NCBI GenBank assembly: GCA_900299195.1 | Contig: OMIX01000008.1 | Location: 1-47,686, forward strand | Length of the DNA stretch: 47,686 nt | Source: Deltaproteobacteria bacterium | GTDB taxonomy: Bacteria; Bdellovibrionota; FAC87; UBA2466 | Reading direction: 5' to 3' | Shown: piece by piece, positions 36,823 through 45,714 of the stretch | How the letters are laid out: each line of letters opens with the position of its first letter | Numbering within the stretch: the first letter of the stretch is position 1 | Made by a program: the position numbers and the translations under genes | The notes under the pieces: model-generated | The model's database searches: none | Told to the model about the DNA's origin: nothing | What the model saw: only the letters and a program-made list of their open reading frames with translations

Positions 36823-38121
36823 TTAGCCGCGTCGCTCGTGGATGGGGGTATAAGCCCTTTCCTGCGGCCCAGTGTAAATCTGCCGAGGACGGCCAATTTT
36901 AGCGTTTGGAGCCTCTAACATCTCTTTCCATTGGGCTATCCAACCTGGGGTTCTTCCGATAGCAAACATCACGGTGAACATGTTGGTAGGAATACCTAAG
37001 GCTCGATAAATAATTCCACTGTAGAAATCTACGTTAGGATAAAGCTTACGAGAAACGAAATAGTCATCACTTAAGGCCGTTTCTTCAAGTCGTTTAGCAA
37101 TATCTAACAAAGGATCATGGATATTGAGTTTCTTTAAAATAGTGTCACAGCTGCGTTTGATGATTTTAGCTCGAGGATCGAAATTTTTGTAGACTCGATG
37201 CCCGAAACCCATGAGTCGGACTCCAGACTCTTTGTCTTTTACCTTATTCACAAAGGTTTTTACGTCCATGCCCGAATTTTTAATCTCCTGAAGCATCTCA
37301 ACCACCTCTTGGTTGGCTCCGCCATGCAGAGGGCCCCAAAGAGCTGAAATCCCGGCTGACACCGAAGCATAGAGGTTGGCTCGACTACTTCCTACGAGCC
37401 TCACAGTTGAAGTGCTGCAATTTTGTTCGTGGTCCGCATGGAGAATCAATAAAAGATCCAGCGCTTTTGCAACCTCAGGATCCAATTGGTATTCCTCTGC
37501 AGGTACCGCAAACATCATTTTTAAAAAGTTGGAGCAGTAATCCAAACTGTTAGTGGGGTAAATGAAGGGTTGCCCAATCGACTTCTTATAAGAAAAGGCT
37601 GCTATCGTCGGCAATTTGGCTAACAATCGCCAAATCGAAAGCTCCATGTCCATGGGTTTAGTAAAATCTGAGGAGTCTTGATAGAAAGTGGAAAGAGTGC
37701 TCACAGCAGATGACAATGTGGCCATCGGATGTGCATCTCTTGGAAAGCCATCATAGAAACGCTTCATGTCTTCGTGAAGCATGGTGTGTCGAGTTAAACT
37801 GGTGCTAAATCTTTCCAACTCTTTCTGGGTAGGAAGTCTTCCATAAATCAACAAATAACAAACCTCAACGAAAGTGGACTTTTCAGCTAATTGCTCAATG
37901 GGATAGCCGCGATATCTCAAAATTCCTTTTTCACCATCCAGAAAAGTAATGGTGCTTTGGCAAGCGCCAGTATTCATGTAACCGGAATCTAAAGTTACAA
38001 GCCCGGTTTGAGCTCGAAGATTAGTGATGTCTATGGCTCTTTCGTTTTCAGAACCCTCGACAATATTAAGTTCGTATTCTTTACCATCTATTTTTAGGAT
38101 TGCTTTTGTGTCTTTTGCCAC
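36823..38121 (-). CDS. gltA: Citrate synthase
   Basis: A 432-residue type II citrate synthase. The N-terminal beta domain is followed by the helical core with LILHADHEQNCSTSTVR, catalytic H266 (GPLHGGANQEV), H308 (GFGHRVYKNFDPRA) and D365 (YPNVDFYSGIIYRALG), at nearly the same numbering as the E. coli enzyme. It condenses oxaloacetate with acetyl-CoA at the entry of the TCA cycle. GTG start with GAGGTG upstream, 10 bases after proC. Co-occurrence with proC and topoisomerase VI on one strand is unusual, but the spacing allows one transcript. Confidence 0.97.
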   Translation of the reverse strand: MAKDTKAILKIDGKEYELNIVEGSENERAIDITNLRAQTGLVTLDSGYMNTGACQSTITFLDGEKGILRYRGYPIEQLAEKSTFVEVCYLLIYGRLPTQKELERFSTSLTRHTMLHEDMKRFYDGFPRDAHPMATLSSAVSTLSTFYQDSSDFTKPMDMELSIWRLLAKLPTIAAFSYKKSIGQPFIYPTNSLDYCSNFLKMMFAVPAEEYQLDPEVAKALDLLLILHADHEQNCSTSTVRLVGSSRANLYASVSAGISALWGPLHGGANQEVVEMLQEIKNSGMDVKTFVNKVKDKESGVRLMGFGHRVYKNFDPRAKIIKRSCDTILKKLNIHDPLLDIAKRLEETALSDDYFVSRKLYPNVDFYSGIIYRALGIPTNMFTVMFAIGRTPGWIAQWKEMLEAPNAKIGRPRQIYTGPQERAYTPIHERRG

Positions 38122-38131
38122 GTTGTCACCT

Positions 38132-38959
38132 CTAAAACTTTACTTGTTTAGCTAGAGCCTTAGCTCTTTTAGTTGCCTGAACCACCGCTTTAATTAAAGT
38201 TACCCGCAATTTTCCTTCTTCAAGCTCCAACAAACCGTCGATGGTGCAACCTGCGGGAGTGGTTACTTCATCTTTTAAAGCCGCAGGATGGCGCCCAGTG
38301 TCTAATAACATACGAGCGGCACCTAGAACAGTCTGTCCAGCAAGTTGGGTCGCTAATTCTCGCGGTAAACCTACCTTAATTCCAGCATCGGTCAATGATT
38401 CTAAAACGACATAAATATAAGCTGGCCCACAGCCGCTAAGTCCAGTCACGGCATCCAAATGCTTTTCATCAACGCGAGCGACTTTTCCTAAAGGCTTAAA
38501 AAGAGTTTGGATCTTTTCGAAATGACTTTCAGTCACAAATGACCCGGCGCACCAGGCCGTCATCCCTGCTCCAACAAAAGCGGGAGTATTGGGCATGGCC
38601 CTAATGACGGGGACATTTTTGGATAGTTTCTTTTCCATCAAAGCGGTTGGAATGCTCGCCACTATCGACACCAAAGTTTGATCTTTTGAAATTTTTTTTC
38701 CTATCTCCTCTAGAACCTCAGTGATGTTCTGAGGCTTTACCGCAATAACTACGACATCACTTTTGGAAACCAATTCTAAGTTGCTTTGACAGGATTTAAT
38801 GCCGAGATCTCTTTCAACCTGACTCGCCGTATCCGAATGTTTTGTCGTAAAAAAAACTTCAGTTTTTTTAAGGGTTTGTGTTTCTAAAAGCCCCTTAACC
38901 ATACACCGTCCCATTCGACCTAGTCCTATAATACCGATTGTTTTAATTTGATTTGCCAT
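38132..38959 (-). CDS. proC: Pyrroline-5-carboxylate reductase
   Basis: The 275-residue protein has the NAD(P) site GIIGLGRMGRCMVKGLL, VVIAVKPQNI, the AMPNTPAFVGAGMTAWC segment and the C-terminal dimer domain with VTGLSGCGPAYIYVVLESLTDAGIKVGLPRELATQLAGQTVLGAARML and TPAGCTIDGLLELE, all standard for ProC. It reduces pyrroline-5-carboxylate to proline in the cytoplasm. It is the first gene of the proC-gltA-top6 run; the 175 bases upstream should hold the promoter, though I see no clear -35/-10 pair. Confidence 0.96.
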   Translation of the reverse strand: MANQIKTIGIIGLGRMGRCMVKGLLETQTLKKTEVFFTTKHSDTASQVERDLGIKSCQSNLELVSKSDVVVIAVKPQNITEVLEEIGKKISKDQTLVSIVASIPTALMEKKLSKNVPVIRAMPNTPAFVGAGMTAWCAGSFVTESHFEKIQTLFKPLGKVARVDEKHLDAVTGLSGCGPAYIYVVLESLTDAGIKVGLPRELATQLAGQTVLGAARMLLDTGRHPAALKDEVTTPAGCTIDGLLELEEGKLRVTLIKAVVQATKRAKALAKQVKF

Positions 38960-39134
38960 AGCGTATCAATTTGCTCGCGAATGTGACACAGACTCTCGCC
39001 CCCTCTTTTCGGCAAAATGGCTTTAAGCTAAAAGGTCTTTTTCGATGAACGAACGACAAAAAAACTCTAATCCAGAAGAGCTGAAACAAGTCCCTCCAGA
39101 ACAAGCAAGAACACTGCATTAGTCTCTGTAGGTT

Positions 39135-40496
39135 TTATTTAAAGATATTTTGATACCAAGTTTCCTTGGTCGGAGTCTTTTCATCTGAAGTGGGAGAAGG
39201 TTCTTTACCCATCTCTTTGGTGATCTCTTCCATTTTCCATTGGGTAAGTTGAGCTAAAGTTTCTGCCTCTTTAATTCTGCGGGACTTCAACTCTTTGAAA
39301 TATTTTTTTCCGGCTTCGCACTTAGCCTCTTTCAGCCAAGGATGCCGCAAAACATAGCGCCCCTGAAAATTCTCGGTATCTGCAGTTTCTTGAAAGAACA
39401 GATCTTCGGGAAAATGTTCAGCGTCGTATTTGACGTGCAATCGAGTGATGTAAGCTTCGGGTTGAGGCTGCATGGGAGGAACAATGCCCGGTCGCACCTT
39501 GGGAAACTTCGGGTTAAACGGGCTAGTCATCCAAAACACTCCTAATTTTCTGAGTTCTTCATCTGTGAGAGGATCTGCCGCACACGGATCACACCATCCC
39601 ATGTTCCAAGCATATTCTAAAAAAACGACCTTCTTGTTTTCTTTGTGATGAGAAACTTCAAACATTGCTCGATAAAAATCGGCAAATTTATTTTTTACAT
39701 AGAGAGGAAGATCCATTCCTGTAGGTAATTTCACAGTGCGATAGTTAGTCGTTTCGACTCTTCCTTTTTTGGTGATCGCATAGATCAACATGTCCTGAGG
39801 ACCTTCAGAATTCACCATACCCAAGCGAATGGGTAACATAAATTTCGGAGATTCATAAGCGAACTGAATAGGCCGGAGGTATTGAAATCCTGATTTAACT
39901 TGTTCAGCCAGATTCACTTTGGCGACAAAAAATTTAAGCTTTTGTTTTATGTAGGGCTCAAGAGCCTTCGACGCTCCTTTGGGGAGTTTATATCCATTTT
40001 CCGTAAGCCATTTTTCCAGTCCTGAAGATTCTTTAGCTCCCAAAATTAAAATATCGTACTCGCCTACAGTATATTGCGCCTCAATGGTTACTCCCAACGA
40101 TTTACTAGATGCTGGACCCGATTTCGCTAAGGCGCCATCCGGTGCGCCCATGGATCTCATGGAATAAACCATTGGAGGTTCGCATGGATCCGAATCAAAA
40201 TACTCTACTAAGCGAGGAGCCGAAAAAGCGTCGACTCTTTCAATAAGTGCTTTGTCGCCTACATTGATTTGCTCACGAGTTAAAACTTCGGGGACAGGAA
40301 TCACCAAAGCAAAATCCTTCATTTCGCCCCGATAATCACTAAACATGGTCAGAGCAGTTTTGTTTTCATGGCGAACCAAAACAACTTGAGAGGCTTGGTT
40401 GTATAAAGAGCTATCAGCTTTGGCGACGTAAAATCCGCAAAACCCAAAAATTTGAAACGGAAGGAAACTTAAAATGAAAATTGCTAGATGTCGCAT
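39135..40496 (-). CDS. DUF2330 domain-containing secreted protein
   Basis: About 453 residues. MRHLAIFILSFLPFQIFGF is a signal peptide, followed by the DUF2330 start CGFYVAKADSSLYNQASQVVLVRHENKTALTMFSDYRGEMKDFALVIPVP. This domain is widespread in proteobacterial envelopes but has no known role. A CDPCAADPLTDEEL motif near the middle could bind metal or form a disulfide; the C-terminus is helical and charged. The ATG at 40494-40496 has AGGAGAGA upstream, so I reject the longer frame to 40559. It overlaps the preceding RnfD-like gene by 83 bases, suggesting coupling. Confidence 0.85.
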   Translation of the reverse strand: MRHLAIFILSFLPFQIFGFCGFYVAKADSSLYNQASQVVLVRHENKTALTMFSDYRGEMKDFALVIPVPEVLTREQINVGDKALIERVDAFSAPRLVEYFDSDPCEPPMVYSMRSMGAPDGALAKSGPASSKSLGVTIEAQYTVGEYDILILGAKESSGLEKWLTENGYKLPKGASKALEPYIKQKLKFFVAKVNLAEQVKSGFQYLRPIQFAYESPKFMLPIRLGMVNSEGPQDMLIYAITKKGRVETTNYRTVKLPTGMDLPLYVKNKFADFYRAMFEVSHHKENKKVVFLEYAWNMGWCDPCAADPLTDEELRKLGVFWMTSPFNPKFPKVRPGIVPPMQPQPEAYITRLHVKYDAEHFPEDLFFQETADTENFQGRYVLRHPWLKEAKCEAGKKYFKELKSRRIKEAETLAQLTQWKMEEITKEMGKEPSPTSDEKTPTKETWYQNIFK

Positions 40497-41289
40497 GGAT
40501 GATTTCTCTCCTGTTGGAAGTGGGCCATTCAAATCGTTCTGACGGAAATAATTTATCAATCAACGGTGTTAAGGGCGACAAGAAAAACAGAGCTAACACC
40601 AAGGCATTGGGATTATAAAGCTTGAATTTAATCCAATAAGCAACCACAGCCACAAGTCCAGAAAACAAGATTCGACCATAACGATGATCTGGGGTGGATT
40701 TTGGATCAGAGATCATGAAAAAAGAAAAAAGGAGTAACGAACCACTGTTGAGTTGATGAAAGAAAACGCTGTGAGGCTGACCTAAGTAGGAAACTCGAAG
40801 CCAAAGAAACATTAAATAGAATCCAAGGAACGAATAACTCACATCGTTTCGTAATGACTTGTGGGTTACCAAAATACCCAGCATCGCAATCCAAGCTCCG
40901 ATGAGAAACTCCTCACCCCACTGAGCAGGAGAAATCCAAACCTCAGGAGAAACTAACAACAAGATTGCTAGAGAAAAGTTAGTGGGGTTAAAGAAATGTT
41001 TGCCACGAAAACGGAAGACAAATTTACTCAAAATGGCAAGGGCGCTAGCCAAAGCCAAGAGTTTGAATGACTGAGTCCGAATCAGCATTAAAAGACCCAA
41101 ACTAGAAATGATAGCGCTCCGTAAACTGGCCCAAGCCAGCCGATATTTGAAGATAGCAAAAACCTGAACCGCCAAAGCAGAAACTAAAACCACTAAAATC
41201 TGACTAAAGCCCACACTAAAATCTCGAAAAACAATCCCCAACCCTAGGAATGAGGCTAGAAAGGCAATTTGATAAAACCTTGGATCCAC
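40414..41289 (-). CDS. RnfD/NqrB-like integral membrane protein
   Basis: A 291-residue protein with about nine membrane helices. Features of the NQR2/RnfD/RnfE family are visible: the GKHFFNPTNFSLAILLLVSP segment, then a SGSLLLFSFFMISDPKSTPDHRYGRILFSGLVA segment corresponding to the region where RnfD and NqrB carry their flavin loop; the canonical SGATT flavin threonine is not evident. It stands alone without other Rnf subunits, so it is not an Rnf complex gene but a relative, probably acting with the DUF2330 protein. GTG start at 41287-41289 immediately follows an in-frame TGA. The last 27 codons overlap the DUF2330 gene. Confidence 0.72.
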   Translation of the reverse strand: MDPRFYQIAFLASFLGLGIVFRDFSVGFSQILVVLVSALAVQVFAIFKYRLAWASLRSAIISSLGLLMLIRTQSFKLLALASALAILSKFVFRFRGKHFFNPTNFSLAILLLVSPEVWISPAQWGEEFLIGAWIAMLGILVTHKSLRNDVSYSFLGFYLMFLWLRVSYLGQPHSVFFHQLNSGSLLLFSFFMISDPKSTPDHRYGRILFSGLVAVVAYWIKFKLYNPNALVLALFFLSPLTPLIDKLFPSERFEWPTSNRREIIHATSSNFHFKFPSVSNFWVLRILRRQS

Positions 41290-41382
41290 TCAACAAATCT
41301 GTCCTATCCCCAGGCAAAAGTAAATTTTTTAATGTTCCCAAGAATTTTTGAATCTTTTATGGTAGAAGCTTTCTTCTTCTCT

Positions 41383-41459
41383 GGGTGCTTAGCTCAGTTG
41401 GTTAGAGCGCCTCGCTTACACCGAGGAGGTCGCAGGTTCGACCCCTGCAGCACCCACCA
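41383..41459 (+). tRNA. tRNA-Val (anticodon UAC)
   Basis: A 77-base cloverleaf including an encoded CCA. Acceptor stem GGGTGCT/AGCACCC, D arm GCTC...GAGC with AGTTGGTTA loop, anticodon stem CCTCG/CGAGG with loop CTTACAC (anticodon TAC at 41417-41419), variable AGGTC, T arm GCAGG/CCTGC with TTCGACC loop, discriminator A and CCA. All stems pair fully. It is transcribed divergently from the RnfD-like gene. A 5-bp hairpin CCCCA/TGGGG follows at about 41492-41509 without a T tract. Confidence 0.98.
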
Positions 41460-41668
41460 GTTGTCAGACTATTCGAACCAAAAACCCCTTTCCCCACGCA
41501 ATAATGGGGTCTAAAGCCTGGCCCAAATGTGACGTTTCGCTAGTAGTCGTCCGATGAAATTTGTGCCATTGGATTTACATCTGCACCTCACACCCGAGAT
41601 TTACTTGAAGCCTAACAATTGGTCCGTGACTTAAGGCAGGTGAATTTTCCGTTATGTCGCCTATCTTT

Positions 41669-41983
41669 CTAACGTTCAGATTTGCTTCGCTGAAGAGCTT
41701 TAATTAGATCTTCAAAAAACCATTTACCAAAAATATGCAAACCAGCCACCGATAGATGGGTTTGATCGATTAGGTAGGGCTCCCCAAAAGCGCTAAAAAG
41801 TGAACATTGCTTGGTATCCTCAACACAAAAAGCATCATAGCCATTCAGCGTGGAGATATCACGTTGATGAGCTATCGACTCCAACTTAGAATTTGCAAAC
41901 ATAGTCCTGGCATGTTTATTCAGATAGAGGAATTCAGTAAATCGAAAATCAGAAAACGAATACCTCTCTTTGTCGAGGGCCAT
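41669..41983 (-). pseudogene. Detached C-terminal SGNH segment of the acyltransferase
   Basis: The 104-codon open frame encodes the end of an SGNH-hydrolase domain: DQTHLSVAGLHIFGKWFFEDL holds the D-x2-H catalytic pair (block V). It lacks an own start of the domain and would be non-functional alone. The same frame reads back to a TAA near 42040 and gives KKKVIVYKTHGF, a normal SGNH strand, so this belongs to the gene upstream (41986-43575). Adding one base in the T7 tract at 42036-42042 would join the two into about 640 residues, the usual length for OafA/YrhL-type acyltransferases with an SGNH domain. Confidence 0.75.
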
Positions 41984-41985
41984 AA

Positions 41986-43575
41986 TTAACGAAGATATCG
42001 TGGCGAAGCCATGCGTTTTATAAACAATAACCTTCTTTTTTTAAGTTCTGGTCGCTCTAACAAAGATTCTAAATATTTAGCATTCGATAACCAAGCAGCC
42101 GCCAAAACTATAAATTCAGAATTCCGATATAGGTCGGATTCAAAAGTCTGAATAAATGACTCTGAGCAATGCTTTTGATTATGACTAACTTCTTTTCCAT
42201 TGGTTACGATATTTTTAGCGCAGTCTTTATCAAAATCTAATCGCCTAACATGAGCGATTTCTGAGATCGCCTGTGATTGCTTACTAACAACGTATAAATC
42301 CTGAGAGAGAGAGTCCCCCAAAAAGAGAATGCGAAATTTTGAATCATTTGGATAAGCATATTCAGCGAGTTTTAGCTCTTTTTCCCATAAATTAGACCTT
42401 TTTATCTGCTGTTCGCTTAATTTTTCCATCAAGTTTTTAGCTTGAGGAGTTAAAAAAGAAAGCTTGATATCGTTAAGCGCCTGAGTGGACTGCATTAAAA
42501 TGCCGTAGAAACCAAAAACTAAAACCGGGATAATCGAAGACGCAAACACAACTCTTCTCGATATATGATTTTTCTGTCTGAAGGGCAGTTCCACAAACTT
42601 GTAAGAGAAATAAGCCATCACAAGCGTAGACAGAACAATCACAGTTCTTTCAGCTATGGATAAATCAATGCTCGATTTATATACACGCCACAAAGCCAAG
42701 ATTGGCTGGTGCCACAAATAAGTTGAATAACTTATCAAACCAATTCCAACCAACACATTGCTGCTTAGCAAATTAGCTACTAGTGTATTTTTTCCTGCGA
42801 ACAGAATGAACAACAGTGTACCAGCGACTGGAATCAACATATATCTACTCGGGGAGGGTGTGGTTTTATCAAATGTAAATATTGCAAAAACAATCGCTAC
42901 CAAACCCAAAATTGAAAGAGCCTGATTTTTTTGAATACCCCTTTTCTTCGCAGTAAATGCTGCAATTGCCCCTGAAAACAACTCCCAAGCGCGGGTTGGA
43001 GCAAGGTAAAAATTAGCCAAAGATTTATTCTGCCAACCCCATTCGCTAAGAAGAAAACTTACTAGCGTCATTAAAACAAGAATCAAAAGGACACGACTTT
43101 TTCCAAATCTCCAAGCCAAAAACAAAAAAACAGGAAATAAAATATAGTATTGTTCTTCAACGCCCAGGCTCCAAGTGTTTAGCAACGGCAAAAACTCTGA
43201 AGACTGAGCCCAATAATCTGTCTTCAGATAAAAGTAAAAATTTGAAAGGAAGCTGACAGTTGCAAGAACACTCTGCCCATAATCCTTAAGCTGCGATGGC
43301 AACATCATGATTGTTGCGACAAAACTAACCAACGCTAGGAGAAAGTAGAGTGCTGGAAGAATTCTTCTGGCCCGTCTTTCATAGAAGGTAACTATACTAA
43401 ATCTCTTGTTTTCTATATCCTCGATAAGGATAGTCGTAATCAAGTAGCCACTAATCACGAAGAAGACATCGACCCCGACAAAACCACCACTAAACGTCTG
43501 AAAGCCAGCATGAAAGAGTATCACGGGCAGAACGGCCAGCGCCCTCAGTCCATCTATCTCTCTTCTGTATTCCAT
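41986..43575 (-). CDS. OafA/YrhL-type O-acyltransferase, truncated by a frameshift
   Basis: 529 codons. Residues 1-350 are the acyltransferase-3 membrane domain: YRREIDGLRALAVLPVILFHAG with the catalytic-type R/D/H region, GGFVGVDVFFVISGYLITTIL, FYERRARRILPALYF and NTWSLGVEEQYYILFPVFLFL. Ten or so helices follow. From about 390 an SGNH domain begins with LFLGDSLSQD (block I, serine) and LAAAWLSN, but the frame ends early at MASPRYLR; the D-x2-H motif is in the next open frame. It would acetylate or otherwise acylate surface sugars. The break is in a homopolymer, so it may be phase variation, a mutation or an assembly error. Confidence 0.85.
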   Translation of the reverse strand: MEYRREIDGLRALAVLPVILFHAGFQTFSGGFVGVDVFFVISGYLITTILIEDIENKRFSIVTFYERRARRILPALYFLLALVSFVATIMMLPSQLKDYGQSVLATVSFLSNFYFYLKTDYWAQSSEFLPLLNTWSLGVEEQYYILFPVFLFLAWRFGKSRVLLILVLMTLVSFLLSEWGWQNKSLANFYLAPTRAWELFSGAIAAFTAKKRGIQKNQALSILGLVAIVFAIFTFDKTTPSPSRYMLIPVAGTLLFILFAGKNTLVANLLSSNVLVGIGLISYSTYLWHQPILALWRVYKSSIDLSIAERTVIVLSTLVMAYFSYKFVELPFRQKNHISRRVVFASSIIPVLVFGFYGILMQSTQALNDIKLSFLTPQAKNLMEKLSEQQIKRSNLWEKELKLAEYAYPNDSKFRILFLGDSLSQDLYVVSKQSQAISEIAHVRRLDFDKDCAKNIVTNGKEVSHNQKHCSESFIQTFESDLYRNSEFIVLAAAWLSNAKYLESLLERPELKKRRLLFIKRMASPRYLR

Positions 43576-43758
43576 AATAATCGAGGTGTGATTGGTCCCT
43601 TTACAATTAGCTCTAATACTTGGAATTTTACCCCAGAGTTTCTAGTCCGTATATAGATCTGATAGGCCAACAATTAATGATCCTTTATTCTTTTCTATAC
43701 TTGTTTTTCGATCGATCAACTTCCTGAACCGATGATGCCTTCGGAGAGAACCAAAATT

Positions 43759-44643
43759 TCAGATGCACTCAGATTTAAGTGGCAGGCTTTTTTTCGTTAA
43801 TCCCCAAGCTTCGGGGATAAAGTCCCATCCTCTATCTATTTGTGATTGAGGGATTTCCCCTTTTTCGAACTTTGCTATGACCCAATCGATATCATACTCA
43901 TCAAAAATTTGTCTTGGCCCGAGATGCATGCTAACCCCCCCTCTCGAATCGCTGGATAAGATAGCCAACTTCTTGAGTTCGATCTCTTTTTGAAGCATTT
44001 GTTCGAAGGGCAACCAAGAAGATCTCCTTTGAAACCAACGATGCATTTTTCTTAGTGGGTCAAGCTCCCAAGCTTTGATTGGGAGCTTTTCGTCTTCTAA
44101 TTGTTTTTTATTGAAAATTAGAGCTCGCGAGGAGAGGGTTTCGGTTGACTCGCTCCAAACACCCATTCTTGGGGCAGAAACAAGATCCACCTTTGTCTCC
44201 GCCATTTTTTGTAAACCAGACTTTACCCAATCAGAGGCTGTAAAGACCATGTCACAGTCGAGTCTGAGAACCCTGTCGGACCGTGACTCGCTGATCGAGT
44301 AGACCATCGGAAGAATTGGGGTGCCGGTCTGGCAACGCACCAGTTTTTTATCTCCAAACCACTTTTTTAAGACCGCCTCAGAGGCAGCGCCCTGAGACAA
44401 AACTTCAACCCATCTTACTCGGGAATCTTTCTTAGCGAAATCCTCTAGGCTCTGTTTGAGCTTTTCTTGACTTGAAGCACGTCCTCTATTTTGTTCCGCA
44501 ATTCTTCCCTCCACTGGCGTCAGGTCTAAGACCACCAGGAACTCTGAAATTAAAGTTCCGAAAACATTGAGCCAGTGAGGGAAAACACTGATGATACAAG
44601 CAGCATCGATTAAACTGACATTGGTAGCCAATGTGATGTTCAT
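43759..44643 (-). CDS. GT-A-type glycosyltransferase-like protein
   Basis: A 294-residue soluble protein. The opening NITLATNVSLIDAACIISVFPHWLNVFGTL...FLVVLDLTP is a Rossmann-like strand-helix-strand, and DRVLRLDCDMVF places a D129-C-D131 metal motif at the end of strand 4, as in GT2/GT-A enzymes. WDFIPEAWG near the end may bind the acceptor. It is more divergent than the transferases at 2444-12889, and the family cannot be named. It is located next to the broken acyltransferase and far from the main cluster. Confidence 0.65.
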   Translation of the reverse strand: MNITLATNVSLIDAACIISVFPHWLNVFGTLISEFLVVLDLTPVEGRIAEQNRGRASSQEKLKQSLEDFAKKDSRVRWVEVLSQGAASEAVLKKWFGDKKLVRCQTGTPILPMVYSISESRSDRVLRLDCDMVFTASDWVKSGLQKMAETKVDLVSAPRMGVWSESTETLSSRALIFNKKQLEDEKLPIKAWELDPLRKMHRWFQRRSSWLPFEQMLQKEIELKKLAILSSDSRGGVSMHLGPRQIFDEYDIDWVIAKFEKGEIPQSQIDRGWDFIPEAWGLTKKSLPLKSECI

Positions 44644-44944
44644 GGGGGCTAGTTTCCTAAATTCGATTTTAATTCAGAAATCTAATTATATAATTAGAGT
44701 CTTAAACTTACACCAACCAAGTTCCTGGTACGGTAACCCCAGCGCCCGAGGTCTCCGGCTACTAGACTAGTAGATAAGATATTTTAATATCCCATTCCAT
44801 GAGAACACTCATCATATCCACAAAACACGTTTGACTACCTGGAATAACTTGGTGAGCTGTGAAATCGAAGCGACAGCTATATTGGTTCGCGTTCCAGTCA
44901 ATGCTGATTCAACTTAGTCAAATCCAGCCGCTCGGAATAATCGT
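44644..44944. other. 301-base gap with two small inverted repeats
   Basis: No gene is supported. CTACTAG-A-CTAGTAG (44759-44773) and GATATT-TT-AATATC (44778-44791) are adjacent palindromes; neither has a T tract, so they are more like protein-binding or structural sites than terminators. The right end abuts the stop of the secreted protein gene at 44945; the left holds the upstream region of the glycosyltransferase starting at 44643. Confidence 0.3.
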
Positions 44945-45553
44945 TCAGAGCCCGCTGCTGTTGCAGTCGAAGTCGGTCGGCATGAACGCTGGGAATTTAA
45001 CGACATCGTTGCGAGTGCATGGTGAACCACAAAAATTGTCGAATGTGTAGGGCAACTCGGTACCGTTCACACGCAAGGAGAAGCGAACCCCCTTGAAGTT
45101 TCGGCCAACCCTATCGGAAGCTGGTACAACTGACGTGATGATGGACACATCGGCATTTCGGAGCAAATATTCGTATGTAAACGAGCCCTGTGCCCCGTAG
45201 CTCGAGCGCGAGCCGAGCAATTTCACCTCAACCAGCCGCGAGCAGCTAGCCCCATCGAATGCATATGGATTTTTGGGCGAAACACAAGAAGAGGGATTGA
45301 AATCGACGTACAGTTTATAGCTCTTGTTGCGGAACCGATCCGCGATCGGCACCTGCATCTGATCTAAGAACCGGTCGACCACCGGATTCTCTCGTACAGC
45401 ATCGTATTTGAACCACGTGTAGAACTGGCCTGTGCGAGTGTCAAAAGTCGTCGTATTACAATTGACGAAGTATGGAGTTGACTCGGCGTAAGTCGCAGTC
45501 ACTGCGCTGAAGGACATGATCGCTAAAAGGAGGGAAAGGGTTCGATAAGCCAT
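44945..45553 (-). CDS. Secreted cysteine-containing protein of unknown function
   Basis: A 202-residue protein with a clear signal peptide (MAYRTLSLLLAIMSFSAVTATYA/ES). The mature part is predominantly beta, with six cysteines (NCN, SSCV, ASCS, FCGSPC, FDCN), suitable for disulfides. Not recognised. The ATG has GAGGTG seven bases upstream. Base composition here is visibly richer in G and C than in the neighbouring polysaccharide genes (for example 45181-45240), which suggests a different origin, though expressed envelope genes can also differ. Confidence 0.7.
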   Translation of the reverse strand: MAYRTLSLLLAIMSFSAVTATYAESTPYFVNCNTTTFDTRTGQFYTWFKYDAVRENPVVDRFLDQMQVPIADRFRNKSYKLYVDFNPSSCVSPKNPYAFDGASCSRLVEVKLLGSRSSYGAQGSFTYEYLLRNADVSIITSVVPASDRVGRNFKGVRFSLRVNGTELPYTFDNFCGSPCTRNDVVKFPAFMPTDFDCNSSGL

Positions 45554-45714
45554 AAAAGCACCTCAATCGAAGAACGGCTGGACACAGCCGAAATTTGCCT
45601 TTCTTCTGGCGTAAGGCCTAATACCTGTCAAGAATAAACATCCCAGAAACTTTCAAGCGAAACGCCAAGTAACAATAGGCACACCAGAAGTAAAGCCGTA
45701 CCTATTGGTACCTA

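Noticed and set aside
39044-39121. 25-codon plus-strand frame starting MNERQKNSNPEE
   Set aside because: A polar peptide with a weak AAGG upstream; too short to support, and it lies in the region that should hold the proC promoter. It could be a real small protein if conserved.
41460-41668. Search for a tRNA-derived attachment repeat and integrase
   Set aside because: No copy of the tRNA-Val 3' end and no integrase motif was seen by eye in the window.
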